NCBI RefSeq assembly: GCF_016065055.1
Contig: NZ_CP065856.1
Location: 1,177,836-1,241,835 of the forward strand
Source: Halosimplex litoreum
GTDB taxonomy: Archaea; Halobacteriota; Halobacteria; Halobacteriales; Haloarculaceae
Length of the DNA: 64,000 nucleotides
Direction: 5' to 3'
Part shown: piece by piece, positions 40,973 through 49,713 of the stretch
How positions within the stretch are numbered: the stretch's first letter is position 1
Layout: every line of letters begins with the position of its first letter
Translations under genes and position numbers: made by a program
Notes under the pieces: generated by a model
Seen by the model: only the letters and a program-made list of their open reading frames with translations
What the model was told of the DNA's origin: nothing
Database searches by the model: none

Positions 40973-42407
40973 TCACCCACGGAATCGGGCCGTGCCAGCG
41001 GCTCTCGTTCGATTCTCGGACGCCGAGTGACCGGAGTTCTTCCCGGACTAGCCACTTCAGAATATACAGGGCTGTCAGCACCAACCCGACGTAGACGACG
41101 ACGAACCCGCCCAGGGTCAGTGTCGCCTCGGCACCGGTGAGCGTCGACGACACCGCCTCGCTCGTCTTGAGCTCGCCCTGGATGACCCACGGCTGCCGAC
41201 CGATCTCGGTGACGTACCAGCCGGTGAGCAACGCGGCGTACCCGAGAGGCGATGCGGCGATCATCGCCTTCAGGTACCGTGTGCTGTCAGACAGCCGCCC
41301 GCGGTACACGAGGTAACCGCCCCACAGTGCCAGCCCGATGAACAGGAATCCGAGCCCCACCATGAAGCGGAACGACCAGAACACGAGTGCGACCGGCGGG
41401 TTCTCCTCGTACTCGTTCAAGCCGACGACCTCGGCGCCGAAGTCCCCGCCACTGGCGAGATACGATCCGACTGCGGGGAGACTCACCGTGAAGAGGTTCT
41501 CGGCCCGTGGATCAGTGAGTGCGTCGGTGGACTTCGGGAACGCGAGCAGGTGCAGGTCGGCCTGCCCCGTCTCGTAGTGAGCCTCCATCGCGGCGAACTT
41601 CTGGGGTTGCGTATCCTCGACGTGACGACCGTATGCGTCGCCGTGAACCGCCTGGAACGGCGCCGAGACGAGTAGCAGGACGACGGCGAGCCTGAGCGCT
41701 GAGTTCCAGGCGTCCGTCTCCGGCCGCTTCCAGACGATGTACGCCGAGACGCCCGCGACGAGCAGTGCGACCGAGATCACCGAGGCGTTCATCATGTGGA
41801 GGTACATCCAGGGCATTCGCGGGGTGAGGAACGCGGCGACCGGGTCGGTCAGTTTGGCGACCTCCATCCCGTTGCGGGTGACCATCTCGTAGCCCCGTGG
41901 GGTCTGCATCCAGGCGTTGACGATCAGGATCCAGAACCCCGAGAGCCAGGCGCCGAGGCCGACCAGTACCGACGAGAGGACGTACGTTCGGTCCCCGACG
42001 CGGTCGCGACCGTACAGCAACACGCCGAGAAAGACGGCCTCCAGGAAGAACGCCATCTTCGCCTCGAACGCGAGTGGCCCGCCGATCAGTTCTCCGGCCA
42101 CCTCGGCGAACTGTGGGAAGTTCGTGCCGAACTGGAAGCTCATCGGGATCCCGGTGACCGTCCCCATCACGAACCCGGCGGCGAACACCTTCACCCAAAA
42201 CGAGCGCAATCGCGCGTACCGTTGCTCGTTCGTCCGGACGTCTCTCCAGGTGAAGTAGACGATAAACGGTGCAAGCCCGATCGAGAGCGACGCGAAGATG
42301 ATGTGCACGGAGATGGTCCATCCAAATTGCATTCGACTCGCGATCTCTGGAGAGAGCAACGCTGCCCACCCCAGGTCGACGGCGGATAGCAGTAGCGGTG
42401 GACCCAT
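40959..42407 (-). CDS. cydA: Cytochrome bd-type quinol oxidase subunit I
   Basis: 482 residues. N-terminal RMQFGWTISVHIIFASLSIGLAPFIVYF carries the heme-ligand His; GFWILIVNAWMQTPRGYE and GWYVTEIGRQPWVIQGELKTSEAV (GRQPW) are diagnostic. The Q loop is short (CIO/cyanide-insensitive-like type). ATG 42407 is preferred to GTG 42428. Located in the sulfur island; bd oxidases resist sulfide, which would fit growth with H2S or persulfides. Confidence 0.93.
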   Translation of the reverse strand: MGPPLLLSAVDLGWAALLSPEIASRMQFGWTISVHIIFASLSIGLAPFIVYFTWRDVRTNEQRYARLRSFWVKVFAAGFVMGTVTGIPMSFQFGTNFPQFAEVAGELIGGPLAFEAKMAFFLEAVFLGVLLYGRDRVGDRTYVLSSVLVGLGAWLSGFWILIVNAWMQTPRGYEMVTRNGMEVAKLTDPVAAFLTPRMPWMYLHMMNASVISVALLVAGVSAYIVWKRPETDAWNSALRLAVVLLLVSAPFQAVHGDAYGRHVEDTQPQKFAAMEAHYETGQADLHLLAFPKSTDALTDPRAENLFTVSLPAVGSYLASGGDFGAEVVGLNEYEENPPVALVFWSFRFMVGLGFLFIGLALWGGYLVYRGRLSDSTRYLKAMIAASPLGYAALLTGWYVTEIGRQPWVIQGELKTSEAVSSTLTGAEATLTLGGFVVVYVGLVLTALYILKWLVREELRSLGVRESNESRWHGPIPWVSGDD

Positions 42408-42717
42408 GCGCCCGACGGTACGGGACACGAGCTAATGAGTCGTCCCGGGATCCCCGCGTTGCAGCATTCGACGCGAAACCTTTTATCCCTCGTATCGTAC
42501 GTTTACTGTTGTTCAGAACAACCCAGTTTTTGATACACCGACGGTCGTTTGGAAACACGCGAGAGGAACGGGATCGAGCCTCTCGAGGCGGCGATACTGT
42601 GAGAAGCAAGCCAGTCCCGTCGTAGGTGGTAGCGGGAGATCGGCTGTGAGAGCCCGGACATCCCCGCCGCGCCGACGACGAGTACCGACAAAGCGCGACC
42701 GTCCGAGTGCAGATCGT
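42408..42717. other. Intergenic region upstream of cydAB
   Basis: 310 bp between cydA and a membrane-protein gene, both on the minus strand. It holds the cydA TATA candidate (ggataaaagg, 42479-42488) and a perfect palindrome at 42508-42522. The remaining part to 42717 shows no convincing gene. Confidence 0.5.
42508..42522. promoter_or_regulatory. Palindrome GTTGTTC-A-GAACAAC upstream of the cydA TATA box
   Basis: Perfect 7-bp arms around one base, centred ~30 bp upstream of the TATA-like ggataaaagg. This is where haloarchaeal activators bind, so a redox/oxygen-responsive regulator of cydAB is the likely ligand (inference). Confidence 0.5.
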
Positions 42718-43206
42718 TTAGAGAGTCTGTTCGTCGGTGAGAAACGTGCGGTGTTCTGCGAGGGAGTCGTAGACACCACCGAGGACCATTCCGTAGATCA
42801 CGTAGGCCACCAGTGTTACGGCCAAGAACGGGAGATCCCCGACGAGGGTTTCGTTCCCGACGGAGATATTCAACAGGTCGCCGACGACGTATCCGGACCA
42901 GAGAACGAGCCCGAATACCGCCCCGTGAGCGAGTCCCGATTCGCCCGGTAATCCCCACGTGAAGCCGCCGAAGAGGAGCGGCCAGGCCACCGCGAAGAGG
43001 AGTGCGAACCAGAGAAACGTAATCACCGTCGCGGTGAGCGTCCCGAGTTCGCAATAGGGCGGGCCCCCAACTGCACAGAGACTCGTAAAGGTCGCAAACA
43101 CGAAGAGGTTGGTTCCCGCGAGCAAGAGATCCGCAACCGAGAGAAATATCAGTAGCGTGACCGTCGCTGCGATTCCCCCGCCGAGGCTACTTCGGACTGG
43201 TTCCAT
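42718..43206 (-). CDS. Uncharacterised four-helix membrane protein
   Basis: 162 residues from ATG 43206. Helices: GIAATVTLLIFLSVADLLLAG, TLTATVITFLWFALLFAVAW, AHGAVFGLVLWSGYVVG and LPFLAVTLVAYVIYGMVLGGVYDSL. Polar ends, no catalytic motif seen. Lower GC than neighbours. Family not recognised. Confidence 0.65.
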   Translation of the reverse strand: MEPVRSSLGGGIAATVTLLIFLSVADLLLAGTNLFVFATFTSLCAVGGPPYCELGTLTATVITFLWFALLFAVAWPLLFGGFTWGLPGESGLAHGAVFGLVLWSGYVVGDLLNISVGNETLVGDLPFLAVTLVAYVIYGMVLGGVYDSLAEHRTFLTDEQTL

Positions 43207-43409
43207 GGATTCATTCTGTCTGCCCGACTGAAAATTCTGAGTATGACCCGTGTGTCTCGTACGTTCCTCGAAGGTTCGTTCGATTCGAGGATGCAGATCA
43301 GCTGGTTGCGTACTACACGATCCAGCGCCCACGAGCGGCTAGATACGACGGACGCGGTCAAAGCGCGAGACCGGAATCGAGTGGGAAAGGGACGAATCGA
43401 AGGGCCCCA

Positions 43410-44036
43410 CTACTGTGACTCGCCGGTGGAATGAGCACGGCCGAGGGCGCCTGCGAGCGCCAGCAGGTAGCCCAGCCCGTACTGGACGTCCGGATCGCGT
43501 ACTCCGCGAAGCAGGCCGACGGCTCCGACCTGCTCGGGGGAGGTCCGTTCCGCTTCACCGACGCTCTCCAGCAGCCGTTCGATGCCGTCACGAGTGTCGT
43601 CGTCGGACGCCGTCTGCGCGACCTCGCCGAGCGCGGCGCCGGTACCGGCCAGTGACGTGACCATCTCGTCGTCGAGCGCCGCGGTCGCCAGCGACCCGAC
43701 CTCCGCGAGTTCGGCCAGTTCGTCGAGCGTACCGCTGCGCTGGAGCGCGAGCAACGTGTCGAGTGCCGCACGCAGTTCGTCCCCGTTCTCTCCGACCGTC
43801 TCGGCCAGCGCCACGGTCTCGTCGGTCGCCAGGCCGTCGGCCGACTCCGCCAGCGTCGATCCCGTCGCCGAGAGCTCCCGGACCATCTCGTCGTCGAGTG
43901 CGCTTTCGCCCAGCGAGAGCACGTCCAGGAGCCCGTTGACGGCGTCGAGGTGGTCCACGAACTCGGCGACCGCCTCGGGGTTCCGTTCGATCGCCGCCGC
44001 TAGCTCGGACCGCTCGGGATTCTGCTGTTCAGCCAT
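43410..44036 (-). CDS. DUF1641 domain protein
   Basis: 208 residues, almost entirely helical and Ala/Glu/Leu-rich, with two similar halves (LGESALDDEMVRELSATGSTLAE and AALDDEMVTSLAGTGAALGEV). The C-terminal RGVRDPDVQYGLGYLLALAGALG is the DUF1641 motif. The family is typically encoded beside sulfide:quinone reductase-like enzymes, as here (2 bp downstream). Possibly a membrane-association or quinone-docking subunit. Confidence 0.85.
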   Translation of the reverse strand: MAEQQNPERSELAAAIERNPEAVAEFVDHLDAVNGLLDVLSLGESALDDEMVRELSATGSTLAESADGLATDETVALAETVGENGDELRAALDTLLALQRSGTLDELAELAEVGSLATAALDDEMVTSLAGTGAALGEVAQTASDDDTRDGIERLLESVGEAERTSPEQVGAVGLLRGVRDPDVQYGLGYLLALAGALGRAHSTGESQ

Positions 44037-44038
44037 GA

Positions 44039-45184
44039 TCAGAGTAATCCTCGTGCAGTCAGCCAGTAGGACTCGTTGTAGGCCAGCTTCGACCAGTGGA
44101 GCTTCTCGGAGGGCGGCGCCGGCGACGGCGGGCGCTCGTAGTCGAACTCGACGAACGACGCCGCGTCCATCCCCGTCTCGACGAAACACAGCGTCTTGCC
44201 GTCGTAGGTCGCCGTGGCCGGGCGACCTCGGATCTGGCTGGCGATCCGCTGGCCGACGACACCGGCCTGGTAGTGGGCGACGCTTCCGGCGTTCGGGACG
44301 CCCGTCGCGGCCGTGTCGCCGAGCGCGTAGACGTTCTCGGCGGCCTCGGCCTCGAGGGTGTGCTTGTCGACGTCGACCCAGCCGTCGTCGCCGAGCCCCG
44401 CCTCCTCGATCAGGTCGATACCGCGGTGGGGCGGGATGGCCACGAGCAGGTCGTAGTCGATATCGGTTCCCTCCATCGAGGTTATCGTCCCGGCGTCGGG
44501 GTCGACCGACTCCGCGTTGAAGAACGTCTCCACCTCGATGTCGCGCTCGTCCATCAGCGGCCGCGCCCACTCGGCGATATGGGGATTGCCGTGGACGCGC
44601 TGTATCGGGTACGTGTACGTGATGTCGACGTCCTCGCGCAGGCCGCGCTCGCGGAGCCAGTCGTCGGCCATGAACACGAACTCCAGAGGCGCCGCCGGGC
44701 ACATGTGGGGCGTCCCGACGACGCTCAACACGAGGTGGCCCTCGGTGAACGAGAGCAGTTCCTCCCGGAGGGCCTCGGCGCCCGACTCGCTGTAGTAGTC
44801 GTGGCCACCCTCGGCGAGTCCGGGGATCTCCTCCGGCGCGAGCGTCGACCCGGTCGCGAGCACGAGGTAGTCGTAGTCGATCGGCTCCGGCGCCTCGTGG
44901 TATCGGACCTGCCCGGCGTCGGTGTCGATGTCGGTCACGCGGTCGACCCGGACGGCGACGCGGTCGTCGACCAGCTCGCGCAGTCGCCGGCGTCCGTCCT
45001 CGGGTTCGCGCTGGCCGAAGGGGACGTACAGCCACACCGGTTTGTAGACGTGGTCGGGGCCGTCGTTGACCAGCGTTACCTCGACGTCTCCGGCGTCGAT
45101 CTCCGCGCCGAGCCGGTCCGCGAGGTCGTTGGCCAGGACGGTCCCCCCGGTGCCACCGCCGACGACGATGACGCGCTCGGTCAT
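44039..45184 (-). CDS. Sulfide:quinone oxidoreductase-like FAD flavoprotein
   Basis: 381 residues from ATG 45184: FAD site RVIVVGGGTGGTVLANDLA, a central LVLATGSTLAPEEIPGL, and AENVYALGDTAATGVPNAG near residue 285. Architecture and context (DUF1641 downstream, TusA upstream) point to an SQR-type enzyme feeding sulfide electrons to quinone. Only a few cysteines are visible (for example HMCPAAPLEF near residue 160), so catalytic details need checking. The start overlaps the tusA stop by 4 bp. Confidence 0.85.
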   Translation of the reverse strand: MTERVIVVGGGTGGTVLANDLADRLGAEIDAGDVEVTLVNDGPDHVYKPVWLYVPFGQREPEDGRRRLRELVDDRVAVRVDRVTDIDTDAGQVRYHEAPEPIDYDYLVLATGSTLAPEEIPGLAEGGHDYYSESGAEALREELLSFTEGHLVLSVVGTPHMCPAAPLEFVFMADDWLRERGLREDVDITYTYPIQRVHGNPHIAEWARPLMDERDIEVETFFNAESVDPDAGTITSMEGTDIDYDLLVAIPPHRGIDLIEEAGLGDDGWVDVDKHTLEAEAAENVYALGDTAATGVPNAGSVAHYQAGVVGQRIASQIRGRPATATYDGKTLCFVETGMDAASFVEFDYERPPSPAPPSEKLHWSKLAYNESYWLTARGLL

Positions 45185-45423
45185 GCTTTCTCCACGTAGA
45201 ACGCGTGGTGGTCGTCGCCCTCTTCGGTCGCGAGCAGCTCGTTGTCGGTCTCCTCGACCCACTCGGGGACGTCCGTCAGCGACCGCTCGGTGTCGCTCAA
45301 CAGCCGGACGACTGCGCCCGATTCGGCGCCCCGGACCGCACCGATCAGGTCCATCAGCGGCCCCGGGCACGCCGCCCCGCGCGCGTCGACGGTCGTTTCG
45401 GGCTCGATATCGGTCTGGCTCAT
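45181..45423 (-). CDS. TusA-family sulfurtransferase (second copy)
   Basis: 80 residues; DARGAACPGPLMDLIGAVRG contains the CPxP active site. C-terminal DDHHAFYVEKA resembles the other TusA's VYKHYVRKTE. First gene of the tusA-SQR-DUF1641 operon. An AT-rich caatattaat promoter element lies ~33-42 nt upstream. Confidence 0.9.
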   Translation of the reverse strand: MSQTDIEPETTVDARGAACPGPLMDLIGAVRGAESGAVVRLLSDTERSLTDVPEWVEETDNELLATEEGDDHHAFYVEKA

Positions 45424-45455
45424 TGGTACGTGTGTATCTCCGCGCCGAACGCCAT

Positions 45456-45465
45456 TAATATTGTG
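45456..45465 (-). promoter_or_regulatory. CAATATTA promoter element of the tusA-SQR-DUF1641 operon
   Basis: Minus strand cacaatatta, 33-42 nt before ATG 45423, suits a TATA box; it is also a copy of the CAATA-type element shared by promoters in the island. CCAAGATTGTGG at 45474-45485 just upstream is partly palindromic. Confidence 0.4.
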
Positions 45466-45547
45466 CTGCTATTCCAAGATTGTGGAAAAGCGTCCGGGTA
45501 CACCGCCCGGACGTAGCGCGTCGCGCCCCGGACACCTCGGACCGCCC

Positions 45548-45946
45548 CTAGACGCGTTCGCGTTCGAACACGACGCCGTCGTGGTACGGCGGTAACTCGT
45601 GGCGGTCCGCGAGGGCGAACGGTGCGGCGTCCGTGACGATGTCGGCGTCGAGGGCACTCGTCGGGTTCCGGGCGTCGCAGTGGACGGCGACGACGTTGTC
45701 GATCCCCTGTCGGTCCGCGAGGCGTTCGAGTTCGCCCAGCAGCGACTCGTCGAGGTCGAGCCCGTACGTCCGGGCGGGCGCGGTGACCCGCGCGGTGGGG
45801 AGCGCGAGGTAACCGTTGCCCGACCCGACTTCGGCGAGCGTGTCGCCCGAAGAGAGCCCGAGACTCCGGAGCGTGGCCCCGGGCGTCGGCCACAGCCGCT
45901 CCCACCGGTCCCAGTCGGGCTAGCCCGTGTTCCGAAAGCGCTCCAC
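45548..45946 (-). pseudogene. SAM-dependent methyltransferase remnant
   Basis: A minus-strand frame from GTG 45946 reads VERFRNTG, then an in-frame TAG (45922-45920), then PDWDRWERLWPTPGATLRSLGLSSGDTLAEVGSGNGYLALPTARV (SAM-binding GSGNG motif) and NVVAVHCDARNPTSA. About 60 residues of the usual core are then missing, before the family-typical end ELPPYHDGVVFERERV. Both a nonsense change (probably CAG to TAG) and an internal deletion make it non-functional. It starts immediately after the DUF2892 stop. Confidence 0.72.
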
Positions 45947-45947
45947 C

Positions 45948-46157
45948 TCACGTGGTGTCGACACCGACGAGTTCGTACAGGAGGCAGACGTTCGCCAACG
46001 CGGTCCCGAGCAAGACCGCACCGAGGAGCAGCGCCACCCCCCCGACGACCGGCCCGAGACTCGATACCCCGGCGAACACGGCGACGCCCGACACCGCCAG
46101 CACGGTGCCGACGACCAGTCTCACCGTCCTATCCGTCGACCCAATATTGGACTTCAT
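45948..46157 (-). CDS. DUF2892 (YgaP transmembrane-like) protein
   Basis: 69 residues: MKSNIGSTDRTVRLVVGTVLAVSG opens the DUF2892 family, followed by a second hydrophobic hairpin and ALANVCLLYELVGVDTT with a conserved Cys. In bacteria this domain is fused to rhodanese (YgaP), fitting the sulfur context. ATG 46157 is preferred over the upstream start at 46184. Confidence 0.85.
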   Translation of the reverse strand: MKSNIGSTDRTVRLVVGTVLAVSGVAVFAGVSSLGPVVGGVALLLGAVLLGTALANVCLLYELVGVDTT

Positions 46158-46253
46158 ACCCACTTCTATGCACGATATACTCATAAACGTTGCCTGGAGC
46201 GGTCGGGGTCCGGTCTCGGGCCCGCCACGCCGACGCGGGGGCGCGGCAGGCCG

Positions 46254-47501
46254 TCAGGTCGTCGCCGCGCTGTCGGCGAACGCGCGGGGGAGCGACGCGT
46301 AGACGAGGGCGTTGTCGACGAGCGCGTCGACGGTCGTGTACTCGTCGACCGCGTGGACGGTGTCGGTGCCGAACGCGAACTCGACGGTCGGGATGTCGGC
46401 CGCCCGGAGTCGCTTCGCGTCGCCGCCGCCGGTCGCGCTCCGACGGTAGACCCGCTCGCCGCCGACCGCTTCCGCCGTCGACGCGACGGCGTCGACGAGC
46501 GGGCTGTCGATCGGTTCGACCGAGCCGACGCTCCAGGACACGTCCGCGATCGTGATCCCCTCACAGTCGGCGACGCAGGACCGGATCTCCGCGAGCATCT
46601 CGTCCGTCTCGACGCCCGCCGTCAGCCGGATATCCACTTCTGCCCGGGCGGACTGGGGCACGCTGTTTATCGCCTCCCCGCCTTCGACGGTTCCGAGGTT
46701 GATCGAAGGCGTCTCGAAGAGGTCGCGAGCGGTCGTCTCGCCCATCGACGGGGCGTAGAACGCGACCGACTCGTCGACGATCGGCGCCATCTCCGGCCCG
46801 ACGTCGAGGTCGCGCCGGCCGAACCGCTGGCGGAGCGTCTCGACGGCGCCGTAGAGCCGGTCGATCGCGTTCTCGCCGAGTGTCGGTCGCGACCCGTGGG
46901 CCGCCTCGCCGCTGGCGTCGAGGGTGAGCCAGATGCTCCCCCGGTCGGCGACGGTCACGGAGTGGCGCCCCAGTTCACAGGTCGGCTCGCCGATGACGCA
47001 GGCCGCGGCGTCGAGTCGATCCGCCGCCAGCAACGCGGGGAGGCCGGCGTCGCCGCCGACCTCCTCGTCGCTGACGAACGCGAACTGCAGCGTCACCGGC
47101 GGTGTCGTCCCGGTCTCGGCGAACGCGACGATCGCGAACACCATCGCCGCGAGCGGCCCCTTCATGTCCGTGGCCCCGCGACCGTAGACGCGGTCGTCGA
47201 CGCGCTCGCCGAGCGGCGACCGAGTCCACTGCTCGGCGTCGAACGGAACCGTATCGAGATGACCGTTGTACAGGAGCCGCTCCCCGCGCTCGCCGGGCAC
47301 GGTCACCAGCAGGTTCGGCTTCGCCGGGTCGACGGTGACCCGCTCGACTTCGACCGCGTGCTCGGCGAGATAGTCCTCGATCAGGTCGGCGAGGTCGGTC
47401 GTGTCGCCCGGCGGGTTCGACGTGTCCACCGCCAGCAGGTCGAGCGCCAGCTCGGCGAGGTCGTCGCCGTGGGCCTCGACGTATTCGGTCGGATCCGACA
47501 C
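46254..47501 (-). CDS. M20 family metallopeptidase (ArgE/DapE-like)
   Basis: 415 residues from GTG 47501 (GTG 47507 is possible). Metal motifs: LLYNGHLDTVPFD, RGATDMKGPLAAMV, SDEEVGGDAG and VIGEPT; the C-terminal FAFGTDTVHAVDEYTTVDAL completes the di-zinc site. Cytosolic amidohydrolase for N-acyl amino acids or dipeptides. The open frame continues to 47759, but the extension is not homologous. Not obviously connected to sulfur metabolism. Confidence 0.88.
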   Translation of the reverse strand: MSDPTEYVEAHGDDLAELALDLLAVDTSNPPGDTTDLADLIEDYLAEHAVEVERVTVDPAKPNLLVTVPGERGERLLYNGHLDTVPFDAEQWTRSPLGERVDDRVYGRGATDMKGPLAAMVFAIVAFAETGTTPPVTLQFAFVSDEEVGGDAGLPALLAADRLDAAACVIGEPTCELGRHSVTVADRGSIWLTLDASGEAAHGSRPTLGENAIDRLYGAVETLRQRFGRRDLDVGPEMAPIVDESVAFYAPSMGETTARDLFETPSINLGTVEGGEAINSVPQSARAEVDIRLTAGVETDEMLAEIRSCVADCEGITIADVSWSVGSVEPIDSPLVDAVASTAEAVGGERVYRRSATGGGDAKRLRAADIPTVEFAFGTDTVHAVDEYTTVDALVDNALVYASLPRAFADSAATT

Positions 47502-47709
47502 CGTCACACCCCCTCCGACGGCCGGGACGACCGGTCCGCACAGTACGCGCACACCGCACCGGGACCGGCGAACCGACCGCGCGACTGACCGTTCATGTGA
47601 ACACGTTGGTTCGCGACCGTCTAAAGTATTTTGCAGATCATACAATACTGATGGCGGTGGAGGAACCACGGCCGGCGCGGTCGCGTGGGCGGTCGGCGGC
47701 GAGGGCCGG

Positions 47710-47958
47710 TCAGTCGGCCGACCGCCGCCGCGAGAGCCGGGCGATACCGGCGAGGGCACCGACCGTCAGGGCCGTCACGGCGACCTGGACGAGACCGCCG
47801 CCGAGCGCCGCCGTCGTCCCGCCGGCGGCGGCGCCGCTCGCGGCCCCCGTCGTCGCCGGCGCGACCAACAGGCAACAGAGACTCGCGAGCCCGCCGATGC
47901 CGAGGACCGACCACCGAGCGCCACTCTCCTCGTCCGTGCTCTCCTCCGAAGTCGTCAT
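47710..47958 (-). CDS. Small two-helix membrane protein with CC motif
   Basis: 82 residues from ATG 47958: acidic N-terminus, helix GLASLCCLLVAPATTGAAS with adjacent cysteines, and helix LVQVAVTALTVGALAGIARL. The cysteine pair resembles metal- or thiol-binding membrane peptides (MerT-like), but no family was assigned. It lies downstream of the GCPICN membrane-protein gene, 56 bp away, and may belong to the same operon that starts at 49707. Confidence 0.6.
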   Translation of the reverse strand: MTTSEESTDEESGARWSVLGIGGLASLCCLLVAPATTGAASGAAAGGTTAALGGGLVQVAVTALTVGALAGIARLSRRRSAD

Positions 47959-48014
47959 CTGTCGGGTCGTTGGCGGACGCGTCTGTTGAATCTTGCCCAG
48001 CGAGGCGCCGTCAG

Positions 48015-48428
48015 TCAACACGCCTCGCACCGCCGCCGCTGGTAGTAGAGCAGGCCAGCGAACGACAGGACCGAGACGGTTCCCAGCAGCGGACGGAGCG
48101 GGTCAAAGTGGGTCATCAGCGCCGACGAACTGAACAGCGCGAGCAACACGGCGTTGCAGATCGGACAGCCGAACGCGAGGAACCCCCCCACGAGGCCGCC
48201 GGCCGCGTACCGGTCGCCGATCGGGTCCGCGGTCAGCGACCGCTGGTAGGTGAAGGCCCCGGCGAAAGTGGCCGTCGCGGTCAGAAACAGGTAGTCCGCG
48301 GGCGTCCGGGCGACCATGCGGACGTACACCGGATTCGGCACCAGACCGGTCACGACACCGAACAGCAGGAAGGCGCCGGCGCCGACGCCGAGGCTCCGGA
48401 GCAGGCGCGGTCGCGGGAAGTCGGTCAT
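48015..48428 (-). CDS. Membrane protein with GCPxCN motif
   Basis: 137 residues, four helices. VGGFLAFGCPICNAVLLALFSSSALM has a CxxC in a membrane helix, and the C-terminus is RRRCEAC. Overlaps the end of the upstream GCASCG membrane-protein gene by 4 bp (ATGA). Together with 48425-48973 and the DsbA-like gene it forms a redox operon. Function inferred only. Confidence 0.7.
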   Translation of the reverse strand: MTDFPRPRLLRSLGVGAGAFLLFGVVTGLVPNPVYVRMVARTPADYLFLTATATFAGAFTYQRSLTADPIGDRYAAGGLVGGFLAFGCPICNAVLLALFSSSALMTHFDPLRPLLGTVSVLSFAGLLYYQRRRCEAC

Positions 48429-48973
48429 CGGTCGCCCCCGATCGAGCACGTCAGCGGGTCGCCCGTTCGGCCGAGGAAAAACAGGAGCAGCGCGATCCCG
48501 CCGAGCCGCAGGAGGTTGCCCTGGAACGGCAGCGCCGCCATCGCCCCGACGAATCCCAGCGCGCCGAGGACGCCGGCGCCGCAGCTCGCACAGCCGGCCG
48601 CGAGCACGCCCGGGACCACGCCGAGCGCCGTCGACGCACCCGCCCGCTGGGCGCGTCCGAGCAGCGCGACCGCGTTGGTGAGCGCGACGCCGGCCAGCAC
48701 CGCGTAGGCCGCGACCAGCGCCAGCCCGACCCAGCCGACGGTCAGATACGTCTCCCGGGTGAGCGCGGCCACCGCGTAGGGGAGATGAGTCGGGTCGCTC
48801 GCGAGCGTCTGGACGGTAAACCCCGGGAACGTGCTCAGGACCAGCACGGCGTAGGTGACGGTAGTCGCGAGCGCGGCGCCCAGGAGCCGCGCGTTCGACG
48901 TGAGCGGGTGGACGAGCGCGTCGGGAACTCCTCGCGCCCACCTGGGGACGGCGACGCCGAACGCGCTGGTCAC
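48425..48973 (-). CDS. Membrane protein with GCASCG motif, DsbA partner
   Basis: 182 residues from GTG 48973, about five helices. VPGVLAAGCASCGAGVLGALGFVGAMAALPFQG is similar in pattern to the GCAPCG helix of the 13687-14277 protein. Overlaps the DsbA-like stop by 4 bp. Predicted to exchange electrons or a metal with the adjacent lipoprotein. Confidence 0.7.
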   Translation of the reverse strand: MTSAFGVAVPRWARGVPDALVHPLTSNARLLGAALATTVTYAVLVLSTFPGFTVQTLASDPTHLPYAVAALTRETYLTVGWVGLALVAAYAVLAGVALTNAVALLGRAQRAGASTALGVVPGVLAAGCASCGAGVLGALGFVGAMAALPFQGNLLRLGGIALLLFFLGRTGDPLTCSIGGDR

Positions 48974-49707
48974 GCCGCTAACACCCGGTCGAGCGAGTCG
49001 GAGAAGGTGTCGAACGGGTGCGCGTCGACCAGCTTCCCCGCCGCGTCGGCGTCGCGATTGTACAGCACGAAACTCGGCGTCCCCCGGACGCCGGCCGACT
49101 GCGCGACACCGAGGTTGGTCTCGACGGCGTCGCGGATCGACCCGGCGCTGGCGCTCCGACAGCTGTCGACCGCCTCGGTCGGGACACCCTCCGTCCGCTC
49201 GGTGATCCGGCCGAACGTTTCCTCGTCCGCCCAGTCGGTGCCCGACTCCGGCTGGGCGTCGAAGGCCGCCCCGTGCCACCGCCAGAACGCCGTCGGGTCG
49301 CTCTCCGCGACCTGACGCCACACGCACCGACCCCAGACCGCCGCAGGCATCGAGTACGACCCGATGTTCGGGTACGGCAGGACGACGACCCTCGCCTCGC
49401 CGGTGTCGACGTACTCCCGTCCGACGGCCGGGAGCGTCTCGGTCTCGAACCGCTTGCAGAACGGACACAGGTAGTCGGTCCAGTAGTAGATATCCACCGG
49501 CGCCCCGCGGTCGCCCGCGATCGGCCGACCGCCGAGTTCGACCCCGAACGCCGTCGCCCCCTCGCCGGTGTGAAACGACTCGGGAACGTAGCCGGATTCG
49601 CCGGATTCGGACCGGGTCGCGAGATACGCGACACCGCCGCCGAACAGCGCCGTCGCGCCGCCGGCCGCGATCGCCCGGCGTCGCGTGATCTTGTCCTTCG
49701 AGCCCAT
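48970..49707 (-). CDS. DsbA-like thioredoxin-fold protein with Tat signal
   Basis: 245 residues. Tat motif ITRRRAIAAGGATALFGGGVAYLA, active site YWTDYLCPFCKRFETE near residue 82, cis-Pro GVRGTPSFVLYNRD near residue 210. Exported thiol oxidoreductase. A perfect GCAATATTGC palindrome lies 7 nt before its ATG. First gene of an operon with two CxxC membrane proteins. Confidence 0.87.
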   Translation of the reverse strand: MGSKDKITRRRAIAAGGATALFGGGVAYLATRSESGESGYVPESFHTGEGATAFGVELGGRPIAGDRGAPVDIYYWTDYLCPFCKRFETETLPAVGREYVDTGEARVVVLPYPNIGSYSMPAAVWGRCVWRQVAESDPTAFWRWHGAAFDAQPESGTDWADEETFGRITERTEGVPTEAVDSCRSASAGSIRDAVETNLGVAQSAGVRGTPSFVLYNRDADAAGKLVDAHPFDTFSDSLDRVLAA

Positions 49708-49713
49708 TTTGAC

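Noticed and set aside
43410-45035. 541-codon frame as one long protein
   Set aside because: Only the part from ATG 44036 is DUF1641; the upstream part is antiframe to the SQR-like gene and Arg-rich.
46141-46150. CCAATATTGG palindrome as an operator
   Set aside because: It lies inside codons 3-6 of the DUF2892 gene (Asn-Ile), downstream of its start, so it is probably only coding sequence.
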